NCBI RefSeq assembly: GCF_900112425.1
Contig: NZ_FOLP01000003.1
Span: 558,001 to 622,000, forward strand
Reading direction: 5' to 3'
Origin: Variovorax sp. OK212
Lineage (GTDB): Bacteria; Pseudomonadota; Gammaproteobacteria; Burkholderiales; Burkholderiaceae_C
DNA length: 64,000 bases
Below, one piece after another: positions 33,561 through 44,398 of this stretch (position 1 is its first letter; the number at the start of each line of letters is the position of its first letter). Made by a program: the position numbers and the translations under genes. The notes under the pieces were generated by a model. The model was given only the letters and a program-made list of their open reading frames with translations. It was not told the DNA's origin and did not search any database.

Positions 33561-34055
33561 TCAGCTTTCGTGCGCGATGTCTGTTACTTCTCCGGTCGGC
33601 GAGAAGCTCACCATCAGCACCTGGTCGGTGGGCTTGCCCGCCCCCACGGCGTAGTCCAGCGAGATCGCGCGCGACGCGCTGCCGGGCGTCACGGCCACGG
33701 CGTTGAGCACCAGGGAGGCCATGAAGACTTCGCCGGTGACTTCGTCGAGGTTCGTGGTGTTGAACAACGTGTGGGCCATGTCGCCGATGTCCTCGACGTG
33801 GAATTCCTTGAACTCCGCGACCGTCGAGCCCTCCTCTGCAAGCTGCGCGCCGATGGCCCTGCGCGCAGCGGCGTCCAGCGCATCGAGGTGATCGAGCATG
33901 CGTTCGGCATCGTCGAGCACGGCCTGCCCGTCGGCGCCGTGCACGAAGTACCAGACCCGCACGGCTTCGCCGGCGAGCTGCACATCGGCTTGCTCGCCCC
34001 AGAAGGTCTCGGAGGGGTCCAGGGGACCCAGCAGGCGGCTGGTCAGGTTTGGCAA
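33561..34055 (-). CDS. Hypothetical protein, DUF2004-like
   Basis: 164-residue acidic cytoplasmic protein. It contains FWGEQADVQLAGEAVRVWYF, an acidic helical segment LDDAERMLDHLDALDAAARRAI, and a C-terminal strand region ISLDYAVGAGKPTDQVLMVSF. The layout resembles DUF2004 proteins, which have no known function. The start at 34055 is the only reasonable one. It stands alone between the 66-residue gene and a lysR gene, with no operon partner visible. Confidence 0.6.
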   Translation of the reverse strand: MPNLTSRLLGPLDPSETFWGEQADVQLAGEAVRVWYFVHGADGQAVLDDAERMLDHLDALDAAARRAIGAQLAEEGSTVAEFKEFHVEDIGDMAHTLFNTTNLDEVTGEVFMASLVLNAVAVTPGSASRAISLDYAVGAGKPTDQVLMVSFSPTGEVTDIAHES

Positions 34056-34117
34056 GAGCGTGTCTCCGTTGAAAAGAGCTGAACCTTACCGGGCTTCGGT
34101 GTGACCCTCATTTCAGA

Positions 34118-35020
34118 TCAGGCCGCCTCGCCCGGCGGCTGCAGCCCCTTCACCCAATCGAACACCGCCGCCACCGCGGGATCGGCACGGCGCGCCTGCG
34201 GGCACACCAGGTAGAACGGCAGGCCCGGCAACTGCGGCCCGAAAGGCTGCACGAGGTTGCCCGCGCGCAGTTCGTCGGCGATCAGCGCGAGGCTCATCAG
34301 CGCCACGCCCTGGCCCTGCAGCGCGGCCGACACGGTGTGGGTCTCGTCGGAAAACACGGGCCCGGCCGACACGTCGAGCGCGGGCACCTGCGCCTGCTGC
34401 TGCCACGCGGTCCACGTGCCGGGCTGGGTCTTGCTGCCGGGCACCGCGAAATGCAGCAGCGTGTGCCGCTTCAGGTCGCCGCGCCGGCGCAGCTTGAGCG
34501 CGGGGCTGCAGGCGGGTGCGAAGACGTTGTCGAACAGCTTCTCGGCCACCATGCCGGGCCACTGGCCCTTGCCGTAGCGGACGGCGATGTCGGCCGTGAC
34601 GCCGTCGAGCGCAACCGCCTCGTGCGACGCGTGAATGCGCAGGTCGAGCCGCGGATGCAGCGCGCGCAGGCCGCTCACGCGCGGCAGCAGCCAGCGCGCC
34701 GCCACCGCCGGCGTGGCCGACAGCGTGATGGCCTGGCGCTGCGGCGGCGCACGCAGTCGGGCCACCGCATGGGCCATGGCGTTGAACGACTCGCTCAGCA
34801 CCGCCTGCAGTTCCCTGCCCTGCGGCGTGAGCACCAGTTGCCGCGGCTGGCGAATGAAGAGCGCCACGCCCAGCGCGTCTTCCAGCTGGCGCACCTGGTG
34901 GCTGATGGCCGTGGGCGTGACCGAGAGTTCGTTCGCCGCGAGCTTGGCGCTGCAGTGCCGCGCGGCGGCCTCGAAGGCGCGCAGCGCGGCCAGCGGCGGG
35001 AGTTGACGCAGGTTGGCCAT
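34118..35020 (-). CDS. LysR family regulator (GcvA-like), partner of azoreductase copy 2
   Basis: 300-residue LTTR with QLPPLAALRAFEAAARHCSAKLAA and the recognition helix LSVTPTAISHQVRQLED. The effector domain has ADIAVRYGKGQWPGMV and QPFGPQLPGLPFYLV near the end. It is divergent from the azoreductase at 35171, repeating the arrangement at 27900-29688 in mirror orientation; the two regulators and two reductases are clear paralogues. It most likely controls azoreductase copy 2. Confidence 0.88.
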   Translation of the reverse strand: MANLRQLPPLAALRAFEAAARHCSAKLAANELSVTPTAISHQVRQLEDALGVALFIRQPRQLVLTPQGRELQAVLSESFNAMAHAVARLRAPPQRQAITLSATPAVAARWLLPRVSGLRALHPRLDLRIHASHEAVALDGVTADIAVRYGKGQWPGMVAEKLFDNVFAPACSPALKLRRRGDLKRHTLLHFAVPGSKTQPGTWTAWQQQAQVPALDVSAGPVFSDETHTVSAALQGQGVALMSLALIADELRAGNLVQPFGPQLPGLPFYLVCPQARRADPAVAAVFDWVKGLQPPGEAA

Positions 35021-35170
35021 GGATGAATTTATTTTTCAGCGGCGCAAAGAATTCGTCGTTTGTCGCGCTCCGGATGCTTGGATAGATTGAAAACCGTGTC
35101 AAGCAGACAGCTGAATTCACCTCACCCATCTCATACACCTACTCCGCAACTCCGCACCAAGGACCCCGCC

Positions 35171-35839
35171 ATGACCACCCTGCTCCACATCGACGCCAGC
35201 GCCCGCCCCGGCCTGTCAGGCACCCACGCGCACGGCTCGCATTCGCGCCGCCTCGGCCACCGCTTCGTGACGACATGGCGCGCCGCGCGCCCGCAGGACG
35301 AAGTGATCTACCGCGACATCGGCGCCACGCCGCCGGGCCACGTCACGGGCGAATGGATTGCGTCGGGCTACACGCCGCCGGCCGAGCGCGAGCCGTGGAT
35401 GCACGCCGTGCTCGCGGAGAGCGACGCGCTGATCGCGGAGCTCCGCCGCGCGGATGTGCTGGTGATCGGCGTGCCGATGTACAACTTCGGCATGCCGGCG
35501 CCGCTGAAGTCATGGATCGACAACATCGTGCGCATCGGCGCCACCTTCGATTTCGACCGCAGCCGCGAGAACCCGTACGTGCCGCTGCTGGCGGAGCGCC
35601 ATCGCCGCACGGTGCTGCTGAGTTCGTGCGGCAGCAGCGGCTACGGGCCGGGCGGGTTCCAGGCGCAGATGGACCTGCTGACGCCCGGCATCGCGAGCCC
35701 GTTGGCGTTGCTGGGGCTCACCGAAGTCCACAGCGTGGCCATCGAGCACGCCGAAGACCCGGGTGACCTGCTCGACCGGTCGATTGCCGAAGCGCTCGAT
35801 CGCGTCGATGCGCTGGTGGGCGAGCTGCAGGCCTCCTGA
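35171..35839 (+). CDS. FMN-dependent NADH-azoreductase, copy 2
   Basis: 222-residue AzoR-type quinone/azo reductase starting TTLLHIDASARPGLSGTHAHG, with the FMN-contact stretch VLVIGVPMYNFGMPAPLKSWIDNIV around residues 96-120. Its normal-length C-terminus (EALDRVDALVGELQAS) shows that the extra tail of copy 1 is secondary. AAGGA precedes ATG 35171; an upstream frame back to 35060 is intergenic. The gene converges with the SDR at 35865. Likely induced by quinone-like compounds through the divergent LysR, as known for the family. Confidence 0.9.
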   Translation: MTTLLHIDASARPGLSGTHAHGSHSRRLGHRFVTTWRAARPQDEVIYRDIGATPPGHVTGEWIASGYTPPAEREPWMHAVLAESDALIAELRRADVLVIGVPMYNFGMPAPLKSWIDNIVRIGATFDFDRSRENPYVPLLAERHRRTVLLSSCGSSGYGPGGFQAQMDLLTPGIASPLALLGLTEVHSVAIEHAEDPGDLLDRSIAEALDRVDALVGELQAS

Positions 35840-35864
35840 GGAAGCCTTGGCTCCCAAGCCTGTG

Positions 35865-36770
35865 TCAGGCCGAGCGCAGCTGCTCGCGCAGCTTCTGCCC
35901 GATCTCCGGCCGCTCCAGGAACGGGTCGGCCGGGTTGACGCCCGACACGATGTTCTCCATGCGGCTCTTCACGTTGCCCAGCGCCTTCGGGTGGCTGAAC
36001 ACGTAGAACTGGTTGTCGGAGATGGCGTCGAACACCTTGGCGGCCACTTCGGCGGCGGTGATCTTGCCGCTGCTCACCGCCTTGTTGCTCATGGCCTGGC
36101 CGATGAGCTGGCTCTTGGTGAGCTCGCTGTCCTTGGGCGCGTTGGGGCGGTTGCGCTCGCTGCTGGTGATGCCGGTGGGCACGAAGTACGGGCACAGCAG
36201 GCTCGCGCCGATCTGGTCGGTGACCAGGTTCAGGTCCTGGTACATGGTCTCGGTGAGGCTCACCACGGCCGCCTTGGCGGCGTTGTAGATGCCCATGTTC
36301 GGCGGCGTGAGCAGGCCGGCCATGCTGGCGGTGTTGGTGATGTGGCCGCGGTAGGCCGGGTCCTTGGCGGCGGCCTCGAGCATCATGGGCGTGAACAGGC
36401 GCACGCCGTGGATCACGCCCCACAGGTCGACGCCCAGCACCCATTCCCAGTCGGCCACGGTGTTTTCCCACACCAGGCCGCCGGCGCCCACGCCCGCGTT
36501 GTTGAACACGAAGTGCGGCGCGCCGAAGCGTTCCTTCACCGCGGCGGCCAGGGCTTCCATCTGTCCGGCGTCGGACACGTCGACCTTGCGCGCCAGCACC
36601 TGCGCGCCGGCGGCTTCCATTTCGGCCGCGGCCTTGTCGAGTGCGTCCTGCTGCACGTCGACCAGCACGAGGTTCATGCCGCGGGCGGCGCCGATGCGCG
36701 CGCACTCCAGGCCGAAGCCCGAGCCCGCGCCGGTGAGAACGGCGGTCTTGCCCTTGAAGTCCTGAATCAT
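35865..36770 (-). CDS. Short-chain dehydrogenase/reductase
   Basis: NAD(P)-dependent oxidoreductase of 301 residues. It has the Rossmann motif TGAGSGFG (about 13-20), NNAGVG, the catalytic Ser in NTASMAG and YNAAK. The C-terminal part is longer than in classical SDRs, with a helical insert (NAPKDSELTKSQLIGQAMSN). Start ATG 36770 has AGAAGGA upstream and replaces a longer frame from 36815. It is the promoter-distal end of the 21-gene minus-strand catabolic block. A 3-hydroxyacyl or alcohol substrate is plausible. Confidence 0.88.
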   Translation of the reverse strand: MIQDFKGKTAVLTGAGSGFGLECARIGAARGMNLVLVDVQQDALDKAAAEMEAAGAQVLARKVDVSDAGQMEALAAAVKERFGAPHFVFNNAGVGAGGLVWENTVADWEWVLGVDLWGVIHGVRLFTPMMLEAAAKDPAYRGHITNTASMAGLLTPPNMGIYNAAKAAVVSLTETMYQDLNLVTDQIGASLLCPYFVPTGITSSERNRPNAPKDSELTKSQLIGQAMSNKAVSSGKITAAEVAAKVFDAISDNQFYVFSHPKALGNVKSRMENIVSGVNPADPFLERPEIGQKLREQLRSA

Positions 36771-36879
36771 TTGCCGGTGTCCTTCTGTTGAATGTCTCTG
36801 ACGTTGGAGCTGCAATTGAAATACGGAACGCGCGCGAGCGCAGTCACGAAGGTGCCCCGGCCGGGGCTTCGGCCCCGGT

Positions 36880-37818
36880 TCAGGCTTCGGCCGCCTTCAG
36901 CACATAGCCGATGCGCGGAAAGTGCACATGCACCGTGCCCGTTCGCTCGCTGCTGCGCGCCAGCGTGTAGTGGGTGCGCGTGGCCGCGACCAGCGTGCCG
37001 GGCGTTTCCTCCAGGCCGAAGCTCTCGGCGCGGATGGTGACGGCGCTGCCCAGCGCAATGCCGTGGTCGTCCTGGAAGGTGCTGTCGGTCAGCAGCGTGT
37101 GCGGCGTGGCGGCCTTGGCCACGGCAATGGCCTCGTCGGCGGTGAACTTCTCGGGCGCGCCATGGCCGATGGCGGCCATGCGGTCCATCCAGTCGACCAC
37201 CGCGGGCGTCAGCTCGAGGATGGTCCGCACCGCCTCGATGCGCCGCGTGTACCAGAGCGAGTGGTACGCCGAGAAGTCGGCGATGCTGGGCACCTCGCCG
37301 AGCAAGAAGGGCTTGTCGTCGAGCATGTCCGACAGGCGGCGCAGGTACGACTTGTAGGCGCTGGTGGCGTCGGCCGGGCGCAGGCGGGTCATGTTGCCGG
37401 CGCTCATCTTGCCGCGGTCTTCGCCGAAGGCCTTCAGCGCCTCGGGCGGCGCCTTGGCGAACACCTCGGCCGCGCCCTTGGGCTGCAGGTTCCAGGCCAT
37501 GGAGGCCCAGAACAGCGTGGTGTCGGCCCACTGCGCGAGGATCCGCGACAGGCCCTTCTCGGGCTCGGGGTAGAGCGTGGGTTCGGGCTGCAGGTGCTCG
37601 AGCACGTCGGCGATGAGCGCGCTGTCGCAGTACATGTCCGCGCCGATCTGCAGGAACGGCGTCTTGCGGTAGCCGCCGGTGAGAACCTCCACCTCGGGCT
37701 TGGGCATGATCGGCGGAATGAACACCGACTTCCACGGCAGCTTCTTGGCGCCGAGGATCAGGCGCACCTTCTCGGAGAACGGCGAGGTCAGGTAGTGGTG
37801 GAGGATCAGGTCGGCCAT
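36880..37818 (-). CDS. Glutathione S-transferase family protein
   Basis: 312-residue protein with an N-terminal thioredoxin-like GST domain (LILHHYLTSPFSEKVRLILGAK, then YRKTPFLQIGADMYCDSALIADVLE) and a helical C-terminal domain containing LLGEVPSIADFSAYHSLWY. Beyond the GST core it has about 90 extra residues (TDSTFQDDHGIALGSAVTIRAES onward), a form common in Comamonadaceae beta-oxidation loci. It lies between the SDR and the AidB-type dehydrogenase genes. It may remove electrophilic unsaturated intermediates; no substrate can be named. Confidence 0.85.
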   Translation of the reverse strand: MADLILHHYLTSPFSEKVRLILGAKKLPWKSVFIPPIMPKPEVEVLTGGYRKTPFLQIGADMYCDSALIADVLEHLQPEPTLYPEPEKGLSRILAQWADTTLFWASMAWNLQPKGAAEVFAKAPPEALKAFGEDRGKMSAGNMTRLRPADATSAYKSYLRRLSDMLDDKPFLLGEVPSIADFSAYHSLWYTRRIEAVRTILELTPAVVDWMDRMAAIGHGAPEKFTADEAIAVAKAATPHTLLTDSTFQDDHGIALGSAVTIRAESFGLEETPGTLVAATRTHYTLARSSERTGTVHVHFPRIGYVLKAAEA

Positions 37819-37862
37819 GTCGTGTTTCCCGTGAGTCTTTGGTTTGAAAATTCGGCGCGCGC

Positions 37863-39503
37863 TCAACGAGGTTGCGCGCGCTGGAGGATTGCATCGAAAT
37901 CGGTGCCGGCGCCGAGCGTGCCGAAGGCATGGCCCCAGTCGCCGCCCAGGCGGGACGCACAGAATGCGCCAACCACCGCGGCTGGCGCCGTCTGCGCGAG
38001 CAGTGCAGCTTGCACGGCGAGCGCCACGTCCTGTGCCAGACGGCGCGCCTGCGCCTCGGAGGCCATGGCCTCGACGCGCGCCGGCAAGGCATCGGCCAGG
38101 CGGTCGAGTGCGGCGTGCTGGCCGCGCGCGGGCGCGAGTTCCTTGGCCAGCGCCGCGACCGCGTCGCCCTTGCGCAGGCCGCGCAGCAGGTCGAGCGCCA
38201 TGATGTTGCCCGCGCCCTCCCAGATGGAGTTGAGCGGCATCTCGCGGTAGATGCGCGCCATGACGCCTTCGCCGCCCTCTTCCACATAGCCGTTGCCGCC
38301 GAGGCACTCCATGGCTTCCTGCGCGAAGTGGCTGCCGCGCTTGCAGATCCAGAACTTGGCGACCGGCGTGAGCAGGCGGGCCATCAGGCGCTCGTGCTCG
38401 TCATCCGGATGGTCGAAGGCCTTTGCCAGGCGAATGGCAAGGGCCGTGGCCGCTTCGCTTTCCAGCGCGAGGTCGGCCAGCACGTTCTTCATGAGCGGCT
38501 GTTCGATCAGCGGCTTGCCGAAGGCGTGGCGCTGCGCGGCGTGGTCGAGCGCGATGGCCAGCGACTGGCGCATGAGCCCGCTGGTGCCCAGCGCGCAGTC
38601 GAGCCGGGTCATGGTGCCCATCTCGAGGATCTGCGGAATGCCGCGGCCCTCCTCGCCCACGAGCCAGGCGGTGGCGCCGTGGAACTCGACCTCCGAACTC
38701 GCGTTGGCCTTGTTGCCGAGCTTGTCCTTCAGGCGCTGCACGTGGATGGCGTTGCGCGTGCCGTCGGGCAGCACGCGCGGCAGGAAGAAGCAGCTGAGCC
38801 CGGCCGGCGCCTGCGCCAGCACCAGGAAGGCGTCGCACATCGGCGCCGAGAAGAACCACTTGTGGCCCGTGAGGGCATAGCGCGCGCCCCAGGCGTCGCT
38901 TCCGTCGCGCACGGCTTTCGTGGTGTTGGCCCGCACGTCGGAGCCGCCCTGCTTCTCGGTCATGCCCATGCCCATGGTCAGGCCGGGCTTGTCGCTGAAG
39001 ACTTTCAGGGCCGGGTCGTACCGGAGGCTCGCGAGCTTCGGTCCCCACTCGGCGTACACGGCCGCGTTGCCGCGCAGCGCGGGCGTGGCCGCATAGGTCA
39101 TGGAGACCGGGCAAAGGATGGACGGCTCCAGCTCGGTGAAGAGCATGAAGCCCGCCGCGCGCAGCATGTGCGGCGAGGCCGAGGTGCCGGTCCACGGCGT
39201 GCCGTGCAGCCCCGCGCCCACCGCGGCGGTCATCAGCGCGTGGTAGCTCGGATGGAACTCCACCTCGTCGATGCGGCGGCCGAAGCGGTCGTGCGTGTGC
39301 AGCTCGGGCGTGTGGACGTTGGCCAGCCGCGCATGCGCCTGCATGCCGGCCGAGCCGAGGGTAGCGCCCAGCTCGTGCAGCTGCGTGGTCTGCAGGGTGG
39401 GCGCGTTGAACTTCAGCGCATCGCGCAGGGAGCGGTGGGTGTCGAACAGGTTGTAGTCGACCAGCGGTGCGGGCTGGTTGAAGACCTCGTGCGTCGTTGC
39501 CAT
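37863..39503 (-). CDS. Acyl-CoA dehydrogenase, AidB-like
   Basis: 546-residue flavoprotein of the AidB branch of acyl-CoA dehydrogenases. Diagnostic stretches are PHMLRAAGFMLFTELEPSIL, GMGMTEKQGGSDVRANTTKA, TGHKWFFSAPMCDAFLVLAQ, and ECLGGNGYVEEGGEGVMARIYREMPLNSIWEGAGNIM near the end of the catalytic domain. AidB itself is linked to the alkylation response, but relatives inside catabolic operons act on acyl-CoA thioesters such as isovaleryl-CoA. Context here favours the catabolic reading. Confidence 0.88.
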   Translation of the reverse strand: MATTHEVFNQPAPLVDYNLFDTHRSLRDALKFNAPTLQTTQLHELGATLGSAGMQAHARLANVHTPELHTHDRFGRRIDEVEFHPSYHALMTAAVGAGLHGTPWTGTSASPHMLRAAGFMLFTELEPSILCPVSMTYAATPALRGNAAVYAEWGPKLASLRYDPALKVFSDKPGLTMGMGMTEKQGGSDVRANTTKAVRDGSDAWGARYALTGHKWFFSAPMCDAFLVLAQAPAGLSCFFLPRVLPDGTRNAIHVQRLKDKLGNKANASSEVEFHGATAWLVGEEGRGIPQILEMGTMTRLDCALGTSGLMRQSLAIALDHAAQRHAFGKPLIEQPLMKNVLADLALESEAATALAIRLAKAFDHPDDEHERLMARLLTPVAKFWICKRGSHFAQEAMECLGGNGYVEEGGEGVMARIYREMPLNSIWEGAGNIMALDLLRGLRKGDAVAALAKELAPARGQHAALDRLADALPARVEAMASEAQARRLAQDVALAVQAALLAQTAPAAVVGAFCASRLGGDWGHAFGTLGAGTDFDAILQRAQPR

Positions 39504-39544
39504 GACCGGCCTCCTTTGCCGTGCGCCTCAGTTCATCGGGGCAT

Positions 39545-40561
39545 TCAGATCAGCTTGACGAGTTGCTTGCCGAAGTTCCGGCCCTTCAGCAGGCCCAGGA
39601 AGGCCTCGGGCGCCGCCTCGATGCCTTGCGCAACAGACTCGCGCGGCTTGAGCTTGCCGGTGCCCACCAGCGTGCCCAGTTCGGCGAGCGCCTCGGGCCA
39701 CACTTCCATGTGCTCGCTGACGATGAAGCCTTCGATCTTCATGCGGTTGATGAGGATCAGTGCCGGGTTCGCCAGCGGCAGCGGCGCGCCGTCGTAGCCC
39801 GCGATCATTCCGCACAGCGCCACGCGGGCGAAGGCGTTGGCGCGCAGCAGCACGGCGTCGAAGATGTAGCCGCCGACGTTCTCGAAGTAGCCGTCGATGC
39901 CCTTGGGGCAGGCTTCCTTCAGCGCCGCGCTCATCGACTTCACGTCGGGGTGCTGGCGGTAGTCGATGCAGGCGTCGAAACCGAGCTCGTCGGTCACGTA
40001 CTTGCACTTGTCGGGGCCGCCGGCAATGCCGACCACGCGGCAGCCGCGCGCCTTGGCCAGCGCACCGAAGGCGCTGCCCACCGCGCCGCTGGCGGCGGTG
40101 ATGACCACCGTTTCACCGGCCTTGGGCGCAATGATCTTCACCAGGCCGTACCAGGCGGTGACGCCGGGCATGCCGACGGCGCCCAGGTAGTGCGACAGCG
40201 GCACGTGCGTGGTGTCGACCTTCTTCAGCGCGCCGGGCTGCGAGGCGTCGACCACGCTGTATTCCTGCCAGCCGCCGAAGCCGACCACCTTGTCGCCCAC
40301 GACGTACTTGGGGTGCTTGCTCTCGACCACTTCGCCCACCGTGCCGCCCTGCATGGTCTGGCCCAGCGGCTGCGGCTGCGCGTAGCTCTTGGAGTCGTTC
40401 ATGCGCCCGCGCATGTACGGGTCCAGGCTCATGTAGTGGTGGCGCACCAGCACCTGGTTGTCGGCGAGCGCGGGGGTCTCGGCGCTCACGAGCTTGAAGT
40501 TGCCGGCAACGGCTTCGCCGTCGGGACGGTTGTCGAGGTGAATCTGCTTGTTGGTGGGCAT
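39545..40561 (-). CDS. NADP-dependent medium-chain reductase, zinc-free (CurA/LTB4DH-like)
   Basis: 338-residue MDR family enzyme that reduces C=C bonds of alpha,beta-unsaturated carbonyls. The N-terminus PTNKQIHLDNRPDGEAVAGNF and HYMSLDPYMRGRMNDSKSYAQ are typical; the cofactor motif is ITAASGAVGSAFGALAKARGCRVVGIAGGPDKC (about 150-182), and YFENVGG follows. No structural or catalytic zinc cysteines are present. The ATG at 40561 follows an octanucleotide repeat tract. It may clear unsaturated or enone intermediates in the surrounding pathway. Confidence 0.9.
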   Translation of the reverse strand: MPTNKQIHLDNRPDGEAVAGNFKLVSAETPALADNQVLVRHHYMSLDPYMRGRMNDSKSYAQPQPLGQTMQGGTVGEVVESKHPKYVVGDKVVGFGGWQEYSVVDASQPGALKKVDTTHVPLSHYLGAVGMPGVTAWYGLVKIIAPKAGETVVITAASGAVGSAFGALAKARGCRVVGIAGGPDKCKYVTDELGFDACIDYRQHPDVKSMSAALKEACPKGIDGYFENVGGYIFDAVLLRANAFARVALCGMIAGYDGAPLPLANPALILINRMKIEGFIVSEHMEVWPEALAELGTLVGTGKLKPRESVAQGIEAAPEAFLGLLKGRNFGKQLVKLI

Positions 40562-40584
40562 GTCGGGCTCCTGGGGAATCTGGT

Positions 40585-40644
40585 TCAGTCGATCAGTCGA
40601 TCAGTCGATCATTCGATCGGTCGGTCGGTCGGTCGGTCAATCGG
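40585..40644. repeat. Degenerate octanucleotide tandem repeat TCRGTCGR
   Basis: About seven and a half 8-bp units: three TCAGTCGA, one TCATTCGA, two TCGGTCGG, then TCGGTCAA and a partial unit. It fills nearly all the space between the thioesterase stop codon (itself within the tract) and the MDR gene start. A low-complexity spacer like this is unusual in this otherwise compact block. Confidence 0.85.
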
Positions 40645-41107
40645 TGGACGGCGGGCGCATCTCGTTGGCGCTCGCGGGACCGGTCGGCAGCCGGCGCTTC
40701 ACGTACTTGAAGGTGCCGGTGGCATGGGCGCACACGCGCTCCTGCTCGTCGTAGATCTTGGCTTCGGTGAAGGCCAGCGTCGCGGTGCGGTGGATGAGCG
40801 TGCCGCGCGCATGCAGCGGGCCGACCGAAGGCTGCATGAAGCTGGTCTTCATCTCGATGGTGACCACGCCGGTCTCGGGCGACACGCTGCGCGCGGCCGC
40901 CGCCATGGTGATGTCGAGCAGCGTCATGCAGGCGCCGCCGTGCGTCACGTCGAAGGTGTTCAGGTGCTCGGGCTTGGCGGTGTACAGGATCTCGGACTCG
41001 CCGCCCTCGAACTTCGTCAGCTCGAAGCCGAGGTGGCGCGCGAACGGGATCTGGCTCGTGTACGAGCGGATGTTGATGTCGCTGGTATCGGAAGAGGAAG
41101 AAGACAT
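40637..41107 (-). CDS. PaaI-type hot-dog thioesterase, copy 1
   Basis: 156-residue acyl-CoA thioesterase. Characteristic are HLGFELTKFEGGESEI, the active-site region FDVTHGGACMTLLDITMAAAAR (HGG), and VTIEMKTSFMQPS. ATG 41107 is chosen, one base after the stop of the upstream SDR gene; an alternative GTG at 41119 would overlap that gene. The last codon and stop fall in the octanucleotide repeat. Probably recovers CoA from stalled acyl-CoA intermediates. Confidence 0.85.
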   Translation of the reverse strand: MSSSSSDTSDINIRSYTSQIPFARHLGFELTKFEGGESEILYTAKPEHLNTFDVTHGGACMTLLDITMAAAARSVSPETGVVTIEMKTSFMQPSVGPLHARGTLIHRTATLAFTEAKIYDEQERVCAHATGTFKYVKRRLPTGPASANEMRPPSTD

Positions 41108-41108
41108 G

Positions 41109-41906
41109 TCAGGCCGCACCCAGCACCACGCTCACACCGCCGTCCACCGCCAGCCACTGGCCGGTGATGTGCTTGCCGGCATCGCTCGCGTACAGCAGCG
41201 CGAGGCCCTTCAGGTCCTCGTCGTCGCCCAGGCGGCCCAGCGGCGCCTGCGCCGCCATCTTTTCCTCGCCCAGCGACTTGATCAGGCCGGCGGCCATCTT
41301 CGTCATGAAGAAGCCCGGGCAGATCGCGTTCACGTTGATGTTGTAGCGGCCCCATTCGGCGGCCAGCGTGCGCGTGAAGCCGATGACGGCGGTCTTGGAG
41401 GTGTTGTAGGCCAGCGTCTGCATCTCGGGCGGGTTGCCGTTCAGGCCGGCGATCGACGCGATGTTGATGATGCGCCCTGCCTTCTTCGGGATCATGTAGG
41501 CGTTGGCAATGTGCTGCGACAGGATGAAGTAGCCGCGCACGTTGAGGTTCATCACCTTGTCCCAGGCCTCGACCGGGTGGCTCTCGGCCGGCGAACCCCA
41601 GCTGGCGCCCGCGTTGTTCACGAGGATGTCGACCGCGCCCATGCGCTCCAGCGTCTCGTCGGCCAGGCGGCGGGTGTCTTCCTCGCGGGCGCAGTCGGCG
41701 GCGATCCAGCGCGCGTCGATGCCGGCGGCCTGCAGCTCGGCGGCCGCCTGCTCCAGGTCGTCGGCCTTGCGCGAGCTCAGCATGATCTTCGCGCCGGCTT
41801 CGCCGAGCGCATGGGCCATCTGCAGCCCCAGGCCGCGCGAGCCGCCGGTGATGAGGGCGGTCTTGCCGGTGAGGTCGAACAGTTTTTGAACGGTGCGGGC
41901 GGTCAT
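41109..41906 (-). CDS. Short-chain dehydrogenase/reductase
   Basis: 265-residue SDR with TGGSRGLG (about 20-27), NNAGASWG, the serine in NIASIAG and YNTSK, plus the C-terminal WLAVDGGVSVVLGA that marks the FabG-like group. It lies between the Dabb-domain gene and the thioesterase with very tight spacing, so a shared transcript is likely. A 3-hydroxyacyl-CoA or related secondary alcohol is the probable substrate class. Confidence 0.9.
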   Translation of the reverse strand: MTARTVQKLFDLTGKTALITGGSRGLGLQMAHALGEAGAKIMLSSRKADDLEQAAAELQAAGIDARWIAADCAREEDTRRLADETLERMGAVDILVNNAGASWGSPAESHPVEAWDKVMNLNVRGYFILSQHIANAYMIPKKAGRIINIASIAGLNGNPPEMQTLAYNTSKTAVIGFTRTLAAEWGRYNINVNAICPGFFMTKMAAGLIKSLGEEKMAAQAPLGRLGDDEDLKGLALLYASDAGKHITGQWLAVDGGVSVVLGAA

Positions 41907-41931
41907 GGGTTGTCTCCGGGGTTCGGGTGGG

Positions 41932-42234
41932 TCAGATCTCGTAGTCCATGCACTGGCGCGCTTCGCGCACGGCGCCGATGAACGGCTTCAGTGCCACGTG
42001 CTGCGGATGCTCCGAATAGGCCGCGAGCGCGGCGGCGTCGGTGAATTCCGCGTACAGGACCAGGTCGTAGGTGGCTTCCAGGCCGGGCTGGGCAATGGCC
42101 ACCTCGAAGCGGTGCGTGCCGGGCGACAGCTTGGCGCAGGCGTCGAGAAGCGCCTTGGCCTTCAGCAGGTTGGTCGCCTTGTCGGTGCCTTCGGCGTGTT
42201 CCTTGAACTTCCACATCACGATGTGCTTGAGCAT
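41932..42234 (-). CDS. Dabb-domain (stress-responsive A/B barrel) protein
   Basis: 100-residue dimeric ferredoxin-like barrel protein. It begins MLKHIVMWKFKEHAEGTD, the normal Dabb start, continues with YDLVLYAEFTDAAALAAYSEHPQHVA and ends near the CMDYEI tail. Length and pattern match the family exactly. Members include small decarboxylases and cyclases as well as proteins of unknown role; none can be chosen here. Confidence 0.88.
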   Translation of the reverse strand: MLKHIVMWKFKEHAEGTDKATNLLKAKALLDACAKLSPGTHRFEVAIAQPGLEATYDLVLYAEFTDAAALAAYSEHPQHVALKPFIGAVREARQCMDYEI

Positions 42235-42256
42235 GGCGGGCCTCGTCTTTCTCGTC

Positions 42257-42513
42257 TTATTTGGTGGGGGTGTTGGGCAGGCGCGAGCGCACGTAGATCA
42301 GCACGAAGCCGGCCACGGCCACGATGCCGCCGGGCACGGCGATGGACCAGCCCAGCGCGGTGTCGGTGCGGCCGGTGGCGATGCCCAGGATGAAGGCGAA
42401 CAAACCGCCGTAGATCAGGATCCAGATCCACTTCTCGAGCCGGGCGTACGGCTTCGGCGGCTTGGCGGCGGGCGGGGTGGAGGGGGTGGGGTTCGGCGGA
42501 TTGTTGATGGCCA

Positions 42514-42514
<1 letters not shown>
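42257..42514 (-). CDS. Small membrane protein with two helices (hypothetical)
   Basis: 85-residue protein with a proline-rich cytoplasmic N-terminus (PPNPTPSTPPAAKPPKPYAR) and two transmembrane helices (WIWILIYGGLFAFILGIATG, then SIAVPGGIVAVAGFVLIYVR). Its ATG at 42514 overlaps the stop codon of the acyl-CoA dehydrogenase by one base, so it is translationally coupled to it. Function unknown. Confidence 0.8.
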
Positions 42515-44367
<1,853 letters not shown>

Positions 44368-44398
44368 GATGGTGTCTCTTCTTGCTACTTGCTGCTTT

